From Prevotellaceae bacterium (GTDB lineage: Bacteria > Bacteroidota > Bacteroidia > Bacteroidales > Paludibacteraceae): DNA of 40,419 nt. The first letter of the stretch is position 1, and each line of letters starts with the position of its first letter. Position numbers and translations under genes: made by a program. Shown here piece by piece: positions 1 to 7,787 of the stretch. The DNA lies in NCBI GenBank assembly GCA_031271815.1, contig JAISVA010000015.1:1-40419 (forward strand), read 5' to 3'. The notes under the pieces were generated by a model. It did no database searches and was not told where the DNA came from. It saw nothing but the letters and a program-made list of their open reading frames with translations.

Positions 1-167
1 TTGCCGGTAAGCATCAGGTGAGAACAACGCTCTGCTCCTGCTACGGCAGGGTTTACCAAATAATAGTTGAAATAATACTGATCGTAAACGATCTCCTCTT
101 GAGCCTTTACTTGTGTGAAAGAAAAAGCTAACAGAAAAAACAAAATCACTTTGTATTTTATATTCAT
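1..167 (-). CDS. PorP/SprF-family outer-membrane protein, N-terminal part only
   Basis: The first 55 residues of a minus-strand gene that leaves the window at its left edge. The start ATG is at 167-165. The product opens with a signal peptide (MNIKYKVILFFLLAFSF..., ending near VKAQ at residue 23) and continues with DQYYFNYYLVNPAVAGAE. A D-x-Y-x-x-N-x-x-x-x-N-P-A-x-A-G pattern right after the signal peptide is typical of the PorP/SprF family, beta-barrel proteins that partner type IX secretion cargo. A second family member lies at 23319-24215. The family call rests on the N-terminus only; the barrel itself is not visible. Confidence 0.72.
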   Translation of the reverse strand, partial: MNIKYKVILFFLLAFSFTQVKAQEEIVYDQYYFNYYLVNPAVAGAERCSHLMLTG

Positions 168-298
168 TTCGCTGTATTTTTAATTCGCTAAAACATTCCT
201 ATTCTCAAAAATCCCTACTATATTAGATATGTACTTCCAAAATGAATAATTATCTTCTTTCAAAATGAACGAAAATAATCATTTTTTATTGTTTCTTA

Positions 299-892
299 TC
301 ATTCTTTATGCCTTGCTTTCAATTCGCGTGCCAAATCTTCAATTCTGATTCCTTTGCAAGTCAGTAATACAATCAAATGATAAATCAAATCTGAAGATTC
401 ATAAATAAACTGGTCTTTAGTTCCGCCTACAGCCTCAATAATCGTTTCAACTGCTTCTTCTCCTACTTTCTGCGAAATTTTATTAATCCCTTTCTCAAAT
501 AATTTTGTGGTGTAAGATCCTTCCGGCATTTCGCGGTAACGCTTTTCGACAAAATCCTGTAACCGGGAAAGAAACATTAAATCTTCCAAATTTTTATCGC
601 CTAAAAACGTATCTGCGCCGGTGGTTGATCCTTCTGGAATTGCTTTTATGATCACTGCATCGCCTTCTTCGTTTGCAATTATCGTATCCAGTGTGAGCGG
701 ACGATGGTATTCTCCTCCCTCCAGCGGTTGCATTTCGTTTTTCTTTACATTCCACAAGGCAACCTGACGACTGTTTTTTACGTAATTTAAAGTTGATTCA
801 TTTAAGTACCCGACTTTTAATACTTTATTCGTTCGCTTATCCTGTACAACAGCCTGTATAAGACCGTTAAGTGTTGAAAAATTAACATTCAT
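299..892 (-). CDS. hisE: HisIE-type protein with degenerate HisI half and intact HisE half
   Basis: A 197-residue protein with the length and two-domain layout of bifunctional HisIE, which carries out the second and third steps of histidine synthesis (phosphoribosyl-ATP pyrophosphatase and phosphoribosyl-AMP cyclohydrolase). The C-terminal HisE half (from about residue 100) keeps its core: KLFEKGINKISQKVGEEAVET, then ESSDLIYHLIVLL. The N-terminal HisI half begins normally (GLIQAVVQD...VLKVGYLNE) but lacks the family's W-T-K-G-E-T-S-G segment, the D-C-D-x-D metal site (here ANEEGD) and the C-H-x-G-x-x-S-C-F zinc site (here STTGADTF). It contains no cysteine in that half. I infer HisE activity only. 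A TTG at 901 would add three residues; the ATG at 892 is preferred. No other his gene is in the window. Confidence 0.85.
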   Translation of the reverse strand: MNVNFSTLNGLIQAVVQDKRTNKVLKVGYLNESTLNYVKNSRQVALWNVKKNEMQPLEGGEYHRPLTLDTIIANEEGDAVIIKAIPEGSTTGADTFLGDKNLEDLMFLSRLQDFVEKRYREMPEGSYTTKLFEKGINKISQKVGEEAVETIIEAVGGTKDQFIYESSDLIYHLIVLLTCKGIRIEDLARELKARHKE

Positions 893-938
893 TATTTTCA
901 ATACCTTGTTTCTTGTTCTAAAAATTCATTTGGGAAAA

Positions 939-946
939 CAAATATA
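939..946 (-). promoter_or_regulatory. Candidate -7 box for the hisIE gene
   Basis: Read on the minus strand this is TATATTTG, an exact match to the Bacteroidota TAnnTTTG box, about 47 nt upstream of the HisIE start codon. A T-rich run lies at the expected -33 distance but no clear TTTG. It sits back to back with the plus-strand box at 982-989. Confidence 0.4.
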
Positions 947-981
947 ATAAAAAAAATGGGAAAAACTATACGAATTTAGCG

Positions 982-989
982 TATTTTTG
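982..989 (+). promoter_or_regulatory. Candidate -7 box for the ABC transporter operon
   Basis: TATTTTTG matches the Bacteroidota TAnnTTTG box and lies about 50 nt before the ATP-binding protein start at 1039. No convincing -33 TTTG is seen. Confidence 0.4.
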
Positions 990-1038
990 TAAATAAATAT
1001 GTGTTGCGTTTATTGCAATTGTAATTGATAGAATAAAA

Positions 1039-1950
1039 ATGCTGTTAGAAGCAAGAAATATTACCAAACAATACAACGGTCATTTAGCCTTGTACAGGGT
1101 AAATATCCACATTGCACCCAATGCCGTTCACGGGTTATTGGGCCCAAACGGCGCCGGAAAAACAACACTTATCCGCATTATTAATTGTATTACCCGCCCC
1201 GATAGCGGCGAAGTGCTTTTCAAAGGGAAGCGACTGCAACCGGAAGACACCCGCTTTATCGGTTATTTACCTGAAGAACGCGGGCTGTATAAGAAAATGA
1301 AAGTGGGCGAACAGATTCTCTATTTAGCCCGCCTGAAAGGATTGTCGAAGGTGGATGCCGGAAAAAGGATAAAATACTGGCTTGAAAAATTTGAAATCGA
1401 CGCGTGGAAAAACAGGACGGTAGAGGAACTCTCAAAAGGGATGCAACAGAAAGTACAGTTTATTACGACGGTTTTGCACGAACCCGGGCTTCTCATCTTT
1501 GACGAACCTTTCAGCGGTTTCGACCCGCTGAACGCCAGTCTGATGAAACAGGAGATACTGGAACTTCGCCAAAAAGGAGCTACCGTGATTTTTTCGACAC
1601 ATGATATGTTTTCGGTGGAAGAGCTTTGCGATACGATTTCATTGATCAATCAGTCGAAAGTGGTATTGGAAGGAGCCGTTTCCGAAATCAAAGAGCGGCA
1701 TAAGCAGTCTGTTTTTATTGTAAAAACAAAGGACTTCAATGCTTCTGTTCCGCCCAATGATTTATTTGAGGTTATTTCAACAAAAATTGTCAAAGGGGTA
1801 AACGAAATGGAAGTAAAGGTAAAAGCGGACATTTCAGTGAATGAATTGATCCGGGAAATAATGACTTACTGTCCGCTGCTTTCTTTTGAAGAAAAATTAC
1901 CGGGTATGGATGAGATTTTTATAGAAACAGTATCTAAAAACTCCGTCTGA
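1039..1950 (+). CDS. ABC transporter ATP-binding protein (NatA-like)
   Basis: A 303-residue ATPase subunit of an ABC-2 type exporter. Walker A is GPNGAGKTT (residues 35-43), the signature is LSKGMQ (131-136), Walker B is LLIFDEP (151-157) and the switch histidine is H188 in STHD. After the nucleotide-binding domain, about 90 residues form the extra C-terminal region common in NatA-like ATPases that pair with NatB-type permeases. The next gene, 87 nt downstream on the same strand, is such a permease, so the two probably form one exporter in the inner membrane. The substrate cannot be told from the sequence. It heads a plus-strand gene run ending at 3679. Confidence 0.9.
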   Translation: MLLEARNITKQYNGHLALYRVNIHIAPNAVHGLLGPNGAGKTTLIRIINCITRPDSGEVLFKGKRLQPEDTRFIGYLPEERGLYKKMKVGEQILYLARLKGLSKVDAGKRIKYWLEKFEIDAWKNRTVEELSKGMQQKVQFITTVLHEPGLLIFDEPFSGFDPLNASLMKQEILELRQKGATVIFSTHDMFSVEELCDTISLINQSKVVLEGAVSEIKERHKQSVFIVKTKDFNASVPPNDLFEVISTKIVKGVNEMEVKVKADISVNELIREIMTYCPLLSFEEKLPGMDEIFIETVSKNSV

Positions 1951-2037
1951 GTTGCACTGCATATTATGAAAAGCTCCTACCTGGCCGGAAACGGAGTGTA
2001 AAGAATACGTTGAAGTACGAAAACATATCTTATTTTT

Positions 2038-2979
2038 ATGAATAAAACACTCATCATCATCCAGCGCGAATACCTGACGAGAGTCAGAAAAAAATCGTTC
2101 GTCGTTATGACATTGCTTACTCCTTTGCTGATGGCGGCGCTTATCGGTATGCCTGTGTGGTTGAGCAAGGCCGATGATATGGGAACAAAAGAGATAATCG
2201 TCATCGAACAAACGGGAAAGCAGGAATCCGTACTTTTAGAAACATCCGGAGAAGAGGTTGCCAACGAATCAAGACTGATAACCGGAATGGCTACGGCAAT
2301 TTTGATTTACTTTTTTATTCTGGTTTACGGGGCAATGGTGATGCGCGGCGTGGTTGAAGAAAAAACAAACCGCATTGTTGAAATCATCATTTCGTCCGTT
2401 CGTCCGTTTGAATTGATGGTGGGAAAAATTGCCGGCATTGCGTTGGTCGGACTGACGCAATTTTCGATATGGGCGGCTATCGCTGTGCTCTTTGCCTGTT
2501 TTATGGAAATCCCTGCGATTTCCGCTCATTCGCTCATTCCCGTCTTTCCGGCGGTAAATGCGGTTGAAATCGCGTTCTTTTTCATTATCTATTTCCTTGG
2601 CGGTTATTTATTGTACGCTTCCCTGTTTGCAGCTATCGGAGCGGCGTCGAATAGCGAAACCGACACGCAGCAGTTTATGTTGCCGATCATCCTCCCGGTA
2701 GTTTTTGCAATGCTTGTTGCCGTTAACAGTGCAAGCGATCCCAATGGTCAATTAGCCTTCTGGACATCATTGATTCCTTTTACCTCGCCGATTGTGATGA
2801 TGATTCGTATTCCGGCAGGCGATGTCCGGGCTTGGGAGTTGATTTTATCCGTATCTTTGCTGTTACTTTCTTTTTGGGTAACGACTTGGATAGCTGCCAA
2901 AATATACCGGACAGGCATCCTGATGTATGGTAAAAAAGTAACTTACAATGAAATATGGAAATGGATGAGATATAAATAA
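2038..2979 (+). CDS. ABC-2 type permease (NatB-like), short form
   Basis: A 313-residue membrane permease partnering the ATPase upstream. The N-terminus (IIIQREYLTRVRKKSF, then a first membrane segment ending at WLSKA) and the conserved VEEKTNRIVEIIISSVRPFELMVGKI segment are typical of NatB-like permeases of Bacteroidota. About five more hydrophobic segments follow up to residue 300. Family members usually exceed 400 residues because a periplasmic domain of a hundred or more residues sits between the first two membrane helices. Here KEIIVIEQTGK runs almost straight into ETSGEEVANESRLITGM and the next helix, so most of that domain is missing while the reading frame is kept. The following small gene starts 7 nt after the stop. 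Confidence 0.87.
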   Translation: MNKTLIIIQREYLTRVRKKSFVVMTLLTPLLMAALIGMPVWLSKADDMGTKEIIVIEQTGKQESVLLETSGEEVANESRLITGMATAILIYFFILVYGAMVMRGVVEEKTNRIVEIIISSVRPFELMVGKIAGIALVGLTQFSIWAAIAVLFACFMEIPAISAHSLIPVFPAVNAVEIAFFFIIYFLGGYLLYASLFAAIGAASNSETDTQQFMLPIILPVVFAMLVAVNSASDPNGQLAFWTSLIPFTSPIVMMIRIPAGDVRAWELILSVSLLLLSFWVTTWIAAKIYRTGILMYGKKVTYNEIWKWMRYK

Positions 2980-2986
2980 ATTTGGT

Positions 2987-3220
2987 ATGAAGAAAAAAAA
3001 GACGACCGCCGCACCGCTTGTGAAACCGCCTAAAATGAACAGGGACAACAAGATCACACTCTCTTTGAATGATAAGGAGATACGCGTTTTCCAGCAATTT
3101 TGCCAAAAATATAAGATTGAAAACCGTTCCCGTTTTTTGCGCGAAACCATTATGTCGGCGATTCTTAAAAGATTCGACGAGGACTATCCTACCTTGTTTA
3201 ATGAAAACGAAATGCGGTAG
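2987..3220 (+). CDS. Small ribbon-helix-helix-like protein
   Basis: A 77-residue basic protein. After a lysine/proline-rich start (MKKKKTTAAPLVKPPK) comes RDNKITLSLNDKEIRVFQQF followed by a helix around NRSRFLRETIMSAILKRF. A short strand ahead of two helices with an NRSRFLRE stretch resembles ribbon-helix-helix DNA-binding proteins, but the match is by eye only. It sits 7 nt after the permease and 15 nt before tadA, so it is very likely cotranscribed with both. It could be a regulator or simply a conserved hypothetical protein of Bacteroidales. Confidence 0.68.
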   Translation: MKKKKTTAAPLVKPPKMNRDNKITLSLNDKEIRVFQQFCQKYKIENRSRFLRETIMSAILKRFDEDYPTLFNENEMR

Positions 3221-3235
3221 TATAATTTGATTTTT

Positions 3236-3679
3236 ATGGAAAATTTTAACGAAGAATATTTTATGAGACAAGCCCTCGAGGAAGCAAAAAAAGCGGAAAC
3301 GAAGGGTGAAGTTCCGGTCGGTGCGGTGATAGTCTGCGGCGGACGAATCATCGCGCGGGCTTATAACCTGACGGAAACACTGACCGATGTTACCGCACAC
3401 GCCGAGATGCAGGCAGTCACAATGGCTGCCGATTTTTTAGGAGGAAAATACCTTACGGATTGTGTTTTATACGTCACAATGGAACCCTGCATTATGTGTG
3501 CAGGCGCATTGGGCTGGTCACAGATCGGTAAAGTGGTTTACGGAGCAAAGGATGAAAAAAGAGGATATTCTACCTTTGCGCCCAAAGCCTTGCATCCGAA
3601 GTGCAAGGTCATTTCAGGCATTTTAGAAAAGGATTGCGCTTCGATTGTTACGGAATTTTTCCGGAAAAAAAGGAATTAG
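3236..3679 (+). CDS. tadA: tRNA-specific adenosine deaminase / nucleoside deaminase
   Basis: A 147-residue zinc deaminase of the cytidine/deoxycytidylate deaminase fold. It contains the catalytic HAE (residues 55-57) and the second zinc half-site PCIMC (cysteines 85 and 88), with the family's GEVPVGAVIV start and VVYGAKDEKRG segment. The likely reaction is deamination of A34 to inosine in tRNA-Arg(ACG); guanine or other nucleoside deaminases share these motifs, so the substrate is inferred. The ATG at 3236 is chosen over an in-frame TTG at 3227. Last gene of the plus-strand run; it converges with yqeY. Confidence 0.86.
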   Translation: MENFNEEYFMRQALEEAKKAETKGEVPVGAVIVCGGRIIARAYNLTETLTDVTAHAEMQAVTMAADFLGGKYLTDCVLYVTMEPCIMCAGALGWSQIGKVVYGAKDEKRGYSTFAPKALHPKCKVISGILEKDCASIVTEFFRKKRN

Positions 3680-3686
3680 TTTAACG

Positions 3687-3720
3687 TTCCTGTATCACTA
3701 TTAATGAAAAATAACAGGAA
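3687..3720. other. Weak hairpin between converging tadA and yqeY
   Basis: TTCCTGT at 3687-3693 pairs with ACAGGAA at 3714-3720 around a 20-nt loop. It lies between two converging genes, where a terminator would be expected, but there is no clear U-run on either side. The rest of 3680-3788 shows nothing I recognise. Confidence 0.25.
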
Positions 3721-3788
3721 GTATGTCTGAACGATTTGTCCACGAATTAACATGAAATTATGGACACTGTCTTTGATTATATCGCCAA

Positions 3789-4238
3789 TTAAGCAAGCAG
3801 TGATTTTACCTTTTCCGAAATCAGCTTTCCTTCTACTTTCCCGGCTAACTTTTTAGAGGCAATGCCCATTACTTTCCCCATTTCCTTGGCTGAGGCGGCT
3901 CCAGTTTCTGCAATGATTTCTTTCACGGCGGCAGTCAGCTCTTCATCACTCATTTGCGCCGGCAGGTATTGCTCGATAACTGCCACTTCGGCAAGTTCAT
4001 TTTCGGCTAATTCGGGGCGATTTTGTTGCTTGAAAATCTCTGCCGAATCTTTCCGCTGCTTCACCATTTTTTGCAGTATTTTCACGCCTTGCTCTCCGGT
4101 CAGTTTACCGTCCGATCCTTTGGCGGTTTTTGCTTCCAGCAGCTCTTTTTTTACTCCGCGCAAAGCTTCGAGCCTTACCTTGTCTTTTGCAAGCATGGCT
4201 TGCTTTATGTCTTCGCTTATTTGTTCAAAAAGTTCCAT
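3789..4238 (-). CDS. yqeY: GatB/YqeY-domain protein
   Basis: A 149-residue protein matching the YqeY family over its whole length: an N-terminal helical part (LFEQISEDIKQAMLAKDKVRLEALRGVKKELLEAK), then KMVKQRKDSAEIFKQQNRPELAENE, EIAVIEQYLPAQMSDEEL-like text and the final MGKVMGIASKKLAGKVEGKLIS. The domain is shared with the tRNA-binding tail of the GatB amidotransferase subunit; the free-standing protein has no firmly known role. It is the last gene of the dcw run, 72 nt after ftsZ, a neighbour often found there in Bacteroidota. Confidence 0.88.
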   Translation of the reverse strand: MELFEQISEDIKQAMLAKDKVRLEALRGVKKELLEAKTAKGSDGKLTGEQGVKILQKMVKQRKDSAEIFKQQNRPELAENELAEVAVIEQYLPAQMSDEELTAAVKEIIAETGAASAKEMGKVMGIASKKLAGKVEGKLISEKVKSLLA

Positions 4239-4276
4239 AAAATTACTGATTTTTAATTCGATTTCATTACGTTACG

Positions 4277-4292
4277 TAGGATTTACATCCTA
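4277..4292. other. Small perfect hairpin between ftsZ and yqeY
   Basis: TAGGAT, a 4-nt loop (ttac) and ATCCTA form a 6-bp stem in the 72-nt gap between the ftsZ stop and the yqeY start. There is no U-run after it, so it may be an mRNA processing or attenuation site rather than a terminator. Function is not shown. Confidence 0.3.
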
Positions 4293-4310
4293 TCTGATTT
4301 GTTTAATTTT

Positions 4311-5675
4311 TCAATCCACATTATCATGTAAAAATCCATTTTTATCTTTCAGTCCCTCTGTTTCTTTTCCGATTGAAAAACGGGAAATTTCGTTCTGTGC
4401 GACAGGTTCCGGCGCAAAGGCGGGTTCGCCGCCCTGTCTTTTTCGCATATACGCCGGAATGCTTTCCATACGGTCAACGTGGACATCGTCATCCATATCC
4501 AGAATGACGGTTTTCGGCTGCTCGTCCTGAACAGGTTTTGTTCCGTAACTTCCTCCTCGCACAGTATTATTGTGGGTAGAGATGTTACCGTAATAAGCTC
4601 CTACATTGACTTCCTTTTTCGGTTCGACGGGCTGTTCCATAACAACCGTCCTCGGTTTTTCCGGATGTTGTATGTGGTCGGAAATGTCCTGTGCATCGAG
4701 GTTAAAGCCGGTAGCTACCATCGTAACGCTCAGCTCTTCGCCCAGTGTTTCGTCGGGGATTGTTCCGAAAGTAATCTCGGTATCCGTGCCGACCTGTTTT
4801 TCTAAGTAATCGGTGATGATACCCACTTCGTCCATCGTAACCTCTTCTTCTCCATACGAGATATTGAGCAAAATCTTTTTTGCTCCCTGTATGTTCGTGC
4901 TGAGCAGCAACGGCGAATCCAGCGATTTACGGATTGCTTCCACGGCGCGGTCGGGACCTGAGGCGGTTCCGGAACCCATAACGGCATCGCCGCTGTTGGT
5001 CATTACTGTTCGCACGTCGTTTAAGTCCACATTCACATAGCCGGTTTTCGTGATGATTTCGGCAATTCCCTTGGCGGCAATCGTCAATACGCTGTCGGCT
5101 TTGGCAAAAGCGTTGCTCAGCGTAAAATCGGCGCACAGGGTTTTTAATTTTTCGTTATTGATAATCAGAATCGCATCGACGTGCTTGCGCATTTCCTCCA
5201 CTCCTTCGATTGCCCGTTCGACTTTGCCTTTCCCTTCAAACAGGAAAGGTATGGTAACGATGCCGATCGTGAGGATGCCCATCTCTTTGGCAGCTTGTGC
5301 GATGACGGGAGCAGCTCCGGTTCCGGTTCCTTTTCCCATTCCGGCTGTGATAAAGACCATTTCTGTACCTTCGAGCATTTCCTGTATCCTGGGCAGGCTG
5401 TTTATTGCTTCCTGGCGACCGATTTCCGGTTTGGTTCCCGCACCCAGCCCTTTTTCGCCGAGCTGAATCTTGATGGGAACGGGCGACATGTTCAACGCAT
5501 CTTTATCCGTATTGCAGACTACAAAGTCAACGTTGCAGATTCCCTGCCTGTACATATAGTTGATGGCATTCCCACCGCCGCCGCCAACACCGATTACTTT
5601 GATAATTGACTTGTCGTCATCAAGACCGACCAGGTTTATTCCTTCTTCTTCTTCTATAATCATATTTTCCTCCAT
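4311..5675 (-). CDS. ftsZ: Cell division protein FtsZ
   Basis: A 454-residue tubulin homologue that polymerises with GTP into the division ring. Visible signatures are the N-terminal GVGGGGGNAINYM nucleotide loop, NTDKDALN, the tubulin motif region AGMGKGTGTGAAP, GIVTIPFLFEGK, and NDVRTVM. A variable linker leads to the C-terminal peptide GFLHDNVD, presumed to bind FtsA. Position 115 is lysine where the tubulin motif usually has glycine (GMGGGTGTG in most FtsZ). The start is uncertain: a TTG at 5708 overlaps ftsA; ATG codons at 5675 and 5663 are both possible, and 5675 leaves a 13-nt gap after ftsA. The next gene is yqeY. Confidence 0.96.
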   Translation of the reverse strand: MEENMIIEEEEGINLVGLDDDKSIIKVIGVGGGGGNAINYMYRQGICNVDFVVCNTDKDALNMSPVPIKIQLGEKGLGAGTKPEIGRQEAINSLPRIQEMLEGTEMVFITAGMGKGTGTGAAPVIAQAAKEMGILTIGIVTIPFLFEGKGKVERAIEGVEEMRKHVDAILIINNEKLKTLCADFTLSNAFAKADSVLTIAAKGIAEIITKTGYVNVDLNDVRTVMTNSGDAVMGSGTASGPDRAVEAIRKSLDSPLLLSTNIQGAKKILLNISYGEEEVTMDEVGIITDYLEKQVGTDTEITFGTIPDETLGEELSVTMVATGFNLDAQDISDHIQHPEKPRTVVMEQPVEPKKEVNVGAYYGNISTHNNTVRGGSYGTKPVQDEQPKTVILDMDDDVHVDRMESIPAYMRKRQGGEPAFAPEPVAQNEISRFSIGKETEGLKDKNGFLHDNVD

Positions 5676-5688
5676 AACCGTAATGCTT

Positions 5689-7059
5689 TTATATTTTTGA
5701 GTCTTCAAATATATCTCCGAATAATCCGACGACGTTGCTCCATTTTATTTTTTTCTTTTCCTTCTTTACAGGCGTTTCCTGTTCGGATTGTTCTTCTTTT
5801 GAAAATGGCGCCTTTTCTCTTACGCACGCTTTTTCGGCATGAATCAGCAATCCGATCAGTTGTGCGCATTCTACTTCAAGGTAGCTCACATCCATATTGG
5901 ATGATATTTTCTGGTTGGGCTTTCCGATGCGGACATCGAAACCGGTACGCAATTTCAACTTTTCAACCAGGTTCTTCAGTCTGGCCCCTCCTCCGGTAAT
6001 GACAATTTCGTCGATGTGGCAGTAATGCTCCGATTTTTCGATCTGGTAGCACACATAATCCAGGATTTCTTCGATGCGCGCCTCGATAATTCCGGCGAGA
6101 AATTTGTTGGAAACCGTTTTTCCTTCCTTGCCGGAGATTGGCGGCGGGGTTGAAATATGGAAATCTTCGACCAGCTCTTCCATTGCCGATCCGAATTTCC
6201 GCTTCAGCATTTCCGCCACGTTTTCCAGCACTTTCAAATCCATGATGTCTTTCGTGATCACATCGCTGCCGAAAGGGACAACGCTCACGTGGCGAAGCAC
6301 ATTTTTGTAATAAACGGCCGTAGAAGTGGTTCCTGCGCCGAAATCAATCATTGCGCAGCCCAGCTCCTTTTCCTCGTTTGAAAGTACCGCCGATGCCGCT
6401 GCAATTGGCGACAGGAATACGCCGAGAATTTCAATCTTGCAGCCTCCGTTGTTTTCGATCACTTCGTTGACTTTATCGAAGCATTTGACGAGATTACTTT
6501 TGAGCGACGGGCGACCGGCAATAATCTTGTACCGGCCTTCTATCCGCGTACAAATGCAGCCCACCGGATTCACTTCGTCGCAGTCGTCCACAAGGTATTC
6601 CTGAGCAACGATTTCCAGGATTTCGCCGTTCTCGATTTTCAGCTTGTTATTTTCGGCGTGGAGCGTTTTAACCACCTCTTCGGTTACTTCGACATCGCCT
6701 AAGTTGCGCGGCACGCGGCTGTTCATCGTTTTGATTGTCTGACCGTTCAGCCCGACATACACGCCGTTTATTTCATACGCTTTCCGTTCTTCTTCGGAAT
6801 GACCTTCGTTGAAAATGAAGTTGACCTTATTCTGTAATTTGGCCAGTATTTCCTTGATGCAAAAAGCGGCTTCTGCCAGATTGCAAATAGAGCCCCGTTT
6901 AACTCCTTTGGAAGTCAGTCCCTCGTAAGCAATGATTTCTACGTGACCGTTTTCATCTTTCCTGCCTACAATACCCCGGACTTTGGAAGTTCCAAGGTCA
7001 ATCACTACTACTAAGTTGTCTGTCGTAAAACTCTGCATATCATCTATTTTTAATTTCAT
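5689..7059 (-). CDS. ftsA: Cell division protein FtsA
   Basis: A 456-residue actin-like ATPase that tethers FtsZ filaments to the inner membrane. The phosphate-1 motif VVVIDLGTSKVRGIVG is near the N-terminus, followed by the SHS2-type 1C region, the ATP-binding GAGTTSTAVYY segment and IVITGGGARLKNL near residue 360. The end KIKWSNVVGLFGDIFEDSKI is an amphipathic helix fitting a membrane-targeting tail. Start chosen at 7059 because its ATG overlaps the ftsQ stop as ATGA; a longer reading frame upstream runs inside ftsQ. Another ATG is at 7038. ftsZ follows after 13 nt. Confidence 0.95.
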   Translation of the reverse strand: MKLKIDDMQSFTTDNLVVVIDLGTSKVRGIVGRKDENGHVEIIAYEGLTSKGVKRGSICNLAEAAFCIKEILAKLQNKVNFIFNEGHSEEERKAYEINGVYVGLNGQTIKTMNSRVPRNLGDVEVTEEVVKTLHAENNKLKIENGEILEIVAQEYLVDDCDEVNPVGCICTRIEGRYKIIAGRPSLKSNLVKCFDKVNEVIENNGGCKIEILGVFLSPIAAASAVLSNEEKELGCAMIDFGAGTTSTAVYYKNVLRHVSVVPFGSDVITKDIMDLKVLENVAEMLKRKFGSAMEELVEDFHISTPPPISGKEGKTVSNKFLAGIIEARIEEILDYVCYQIEKSEHYCHIDEIVITGGGARLKNLVEKLKLRTGFDVRIGKPNQKISSNMDVSYLEVECAQLIGLLIHAEKACVREKAPFSKEEQSEQETPVKKEKKKIKWSNVVGLFGDIFEDSKI

Positions 7060-7787
7060 TTTTTGGTGCAAATCACTTGATTGTCGTATTTCAGGTTGAT
7101 TTGCCGGTAACAGTTCCATCCGGTCAGGCTGAATCCGTTTTTATAAAGCGAAAACAGCTTGTTCAGCTTGTATTCGTAATTATCCAGCTTGCCGAGCAGG
7201 ATAATCTGATTGCCCACGCGCGGAATCAACTCCACTTCTTCACTGTAATCAACGTGTATCTGTTCAATCTGCGCATTCCAGAAAGCATTCCGCCTCAGAT
7301 ACAATGCAAAATCGTAAAGCGGCCCTTTTGCAAATTCCTCGTTTACCGCTCCGGTCACGATAGGAACGTAAGCGGCAAAGCTGGATGAAACCGGCATGAT
7401 TTCGCCTTCCCTGTCCACGTAATAGCTCCGTCCGCTGTTCATAACCCTTAAAATGGGTTCGCGCTGGGTAATTTCAATGTAAACAGTTCCCGAAGGCGTT
7501 TTATAGCATTCCGCATTTTTGATGCGTGGTTGTCTCTTTAACAATTTCTCTATCCCTTCTGTTTGAACCGTTTGCATATTTTTACCTATCGGGTTCAATT
7601 CTTTTTGCGCCAGATAGAGCATAATTTCTTTTTTGCTGATAAAACGCAGTTGAGCGCTGTCTTTTATCACCACTACCACGTTGTTGCAAGCCTGCTTATC
7701 CGACTTGTAGGAAAAGGCGGAAACCGCGAAAACAAGGTAGCCCAATATGGCTATAACTCCGAGTAATATGTATGTTTTCCTTTTCAT
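7056..7787 (-). CDS. ftsQ: Cell division protein FtsQ
   Basis: A 243-residue single-pass inner-membrane protein. A short basic start (MKRKT) precedes one hydrophobic helix at about residues 6-26; the rest is periplasmic. It holds a POTRA-like region (LRFISKKEIMLYL... IEKLLKRQPRIKNAECYKTPSGTVYIEITQREPILRV) and the FtsQ/DivIB region (YYVDREGEIMPVSS ... GNQIILLGKLDNYEYKLNKL). It links early cytoplasmic and late periplasmic division proteins. It overlaps murC by 4 nt (ATGA) upstream and ftsA by 4 nt (ATGA) downstream, so translation is probably coupled. Confidence 0.92.
   Translation of the reverse strand: MKRKTYILLGVIAILGYLVFAVSAFSYKSDKQACNNVVVVIKDSAQLRFISKKEIMLYLAQKELNPIGKNMQTVQTEGIEKLLKRQPRIKNAECYKTPSGTVYIEITQREPILRVMNSGRSYYVDREGEIMPVSSSFAAYVPIVTGAVNEEFAKGPLYDFALYLRRNAFWNAQIEQIHVDYSEEVELIPRVGNQIILLGKLDNYEYKLNKLFSLYKNGFSLTGWNCYRQINLKYDNQVICTKK

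Noticed and set aside
2780-3400. A 206-codon minus-strand frame across the permease, the small gene and tadA
   Set aside because: Three supported genes in good spacing lie on the plus strand; the frame is a shadow.
3656-3669. Palindrome TTTTTCCGGAAAAA at the end of tadA
   Set aside because: It lies inside the coding sequence and explains itself by codon composition; without a loop it is not a terminator.
3862-4530. A 222-codon plus-strand frame opposite yqeY and the end of ftsZ
   Set aside because: It is the antisense of two well-supported genes, serine- and cysteine-rich as expected for a shadow, with no domain pattern.
7059-7119. Longer FtsA N-terminus starting at 7119
   Set aside because: It would read 60 nt inside ftsQ; the ATGA overlap at 7056-7059 gives the normal FtsA start.
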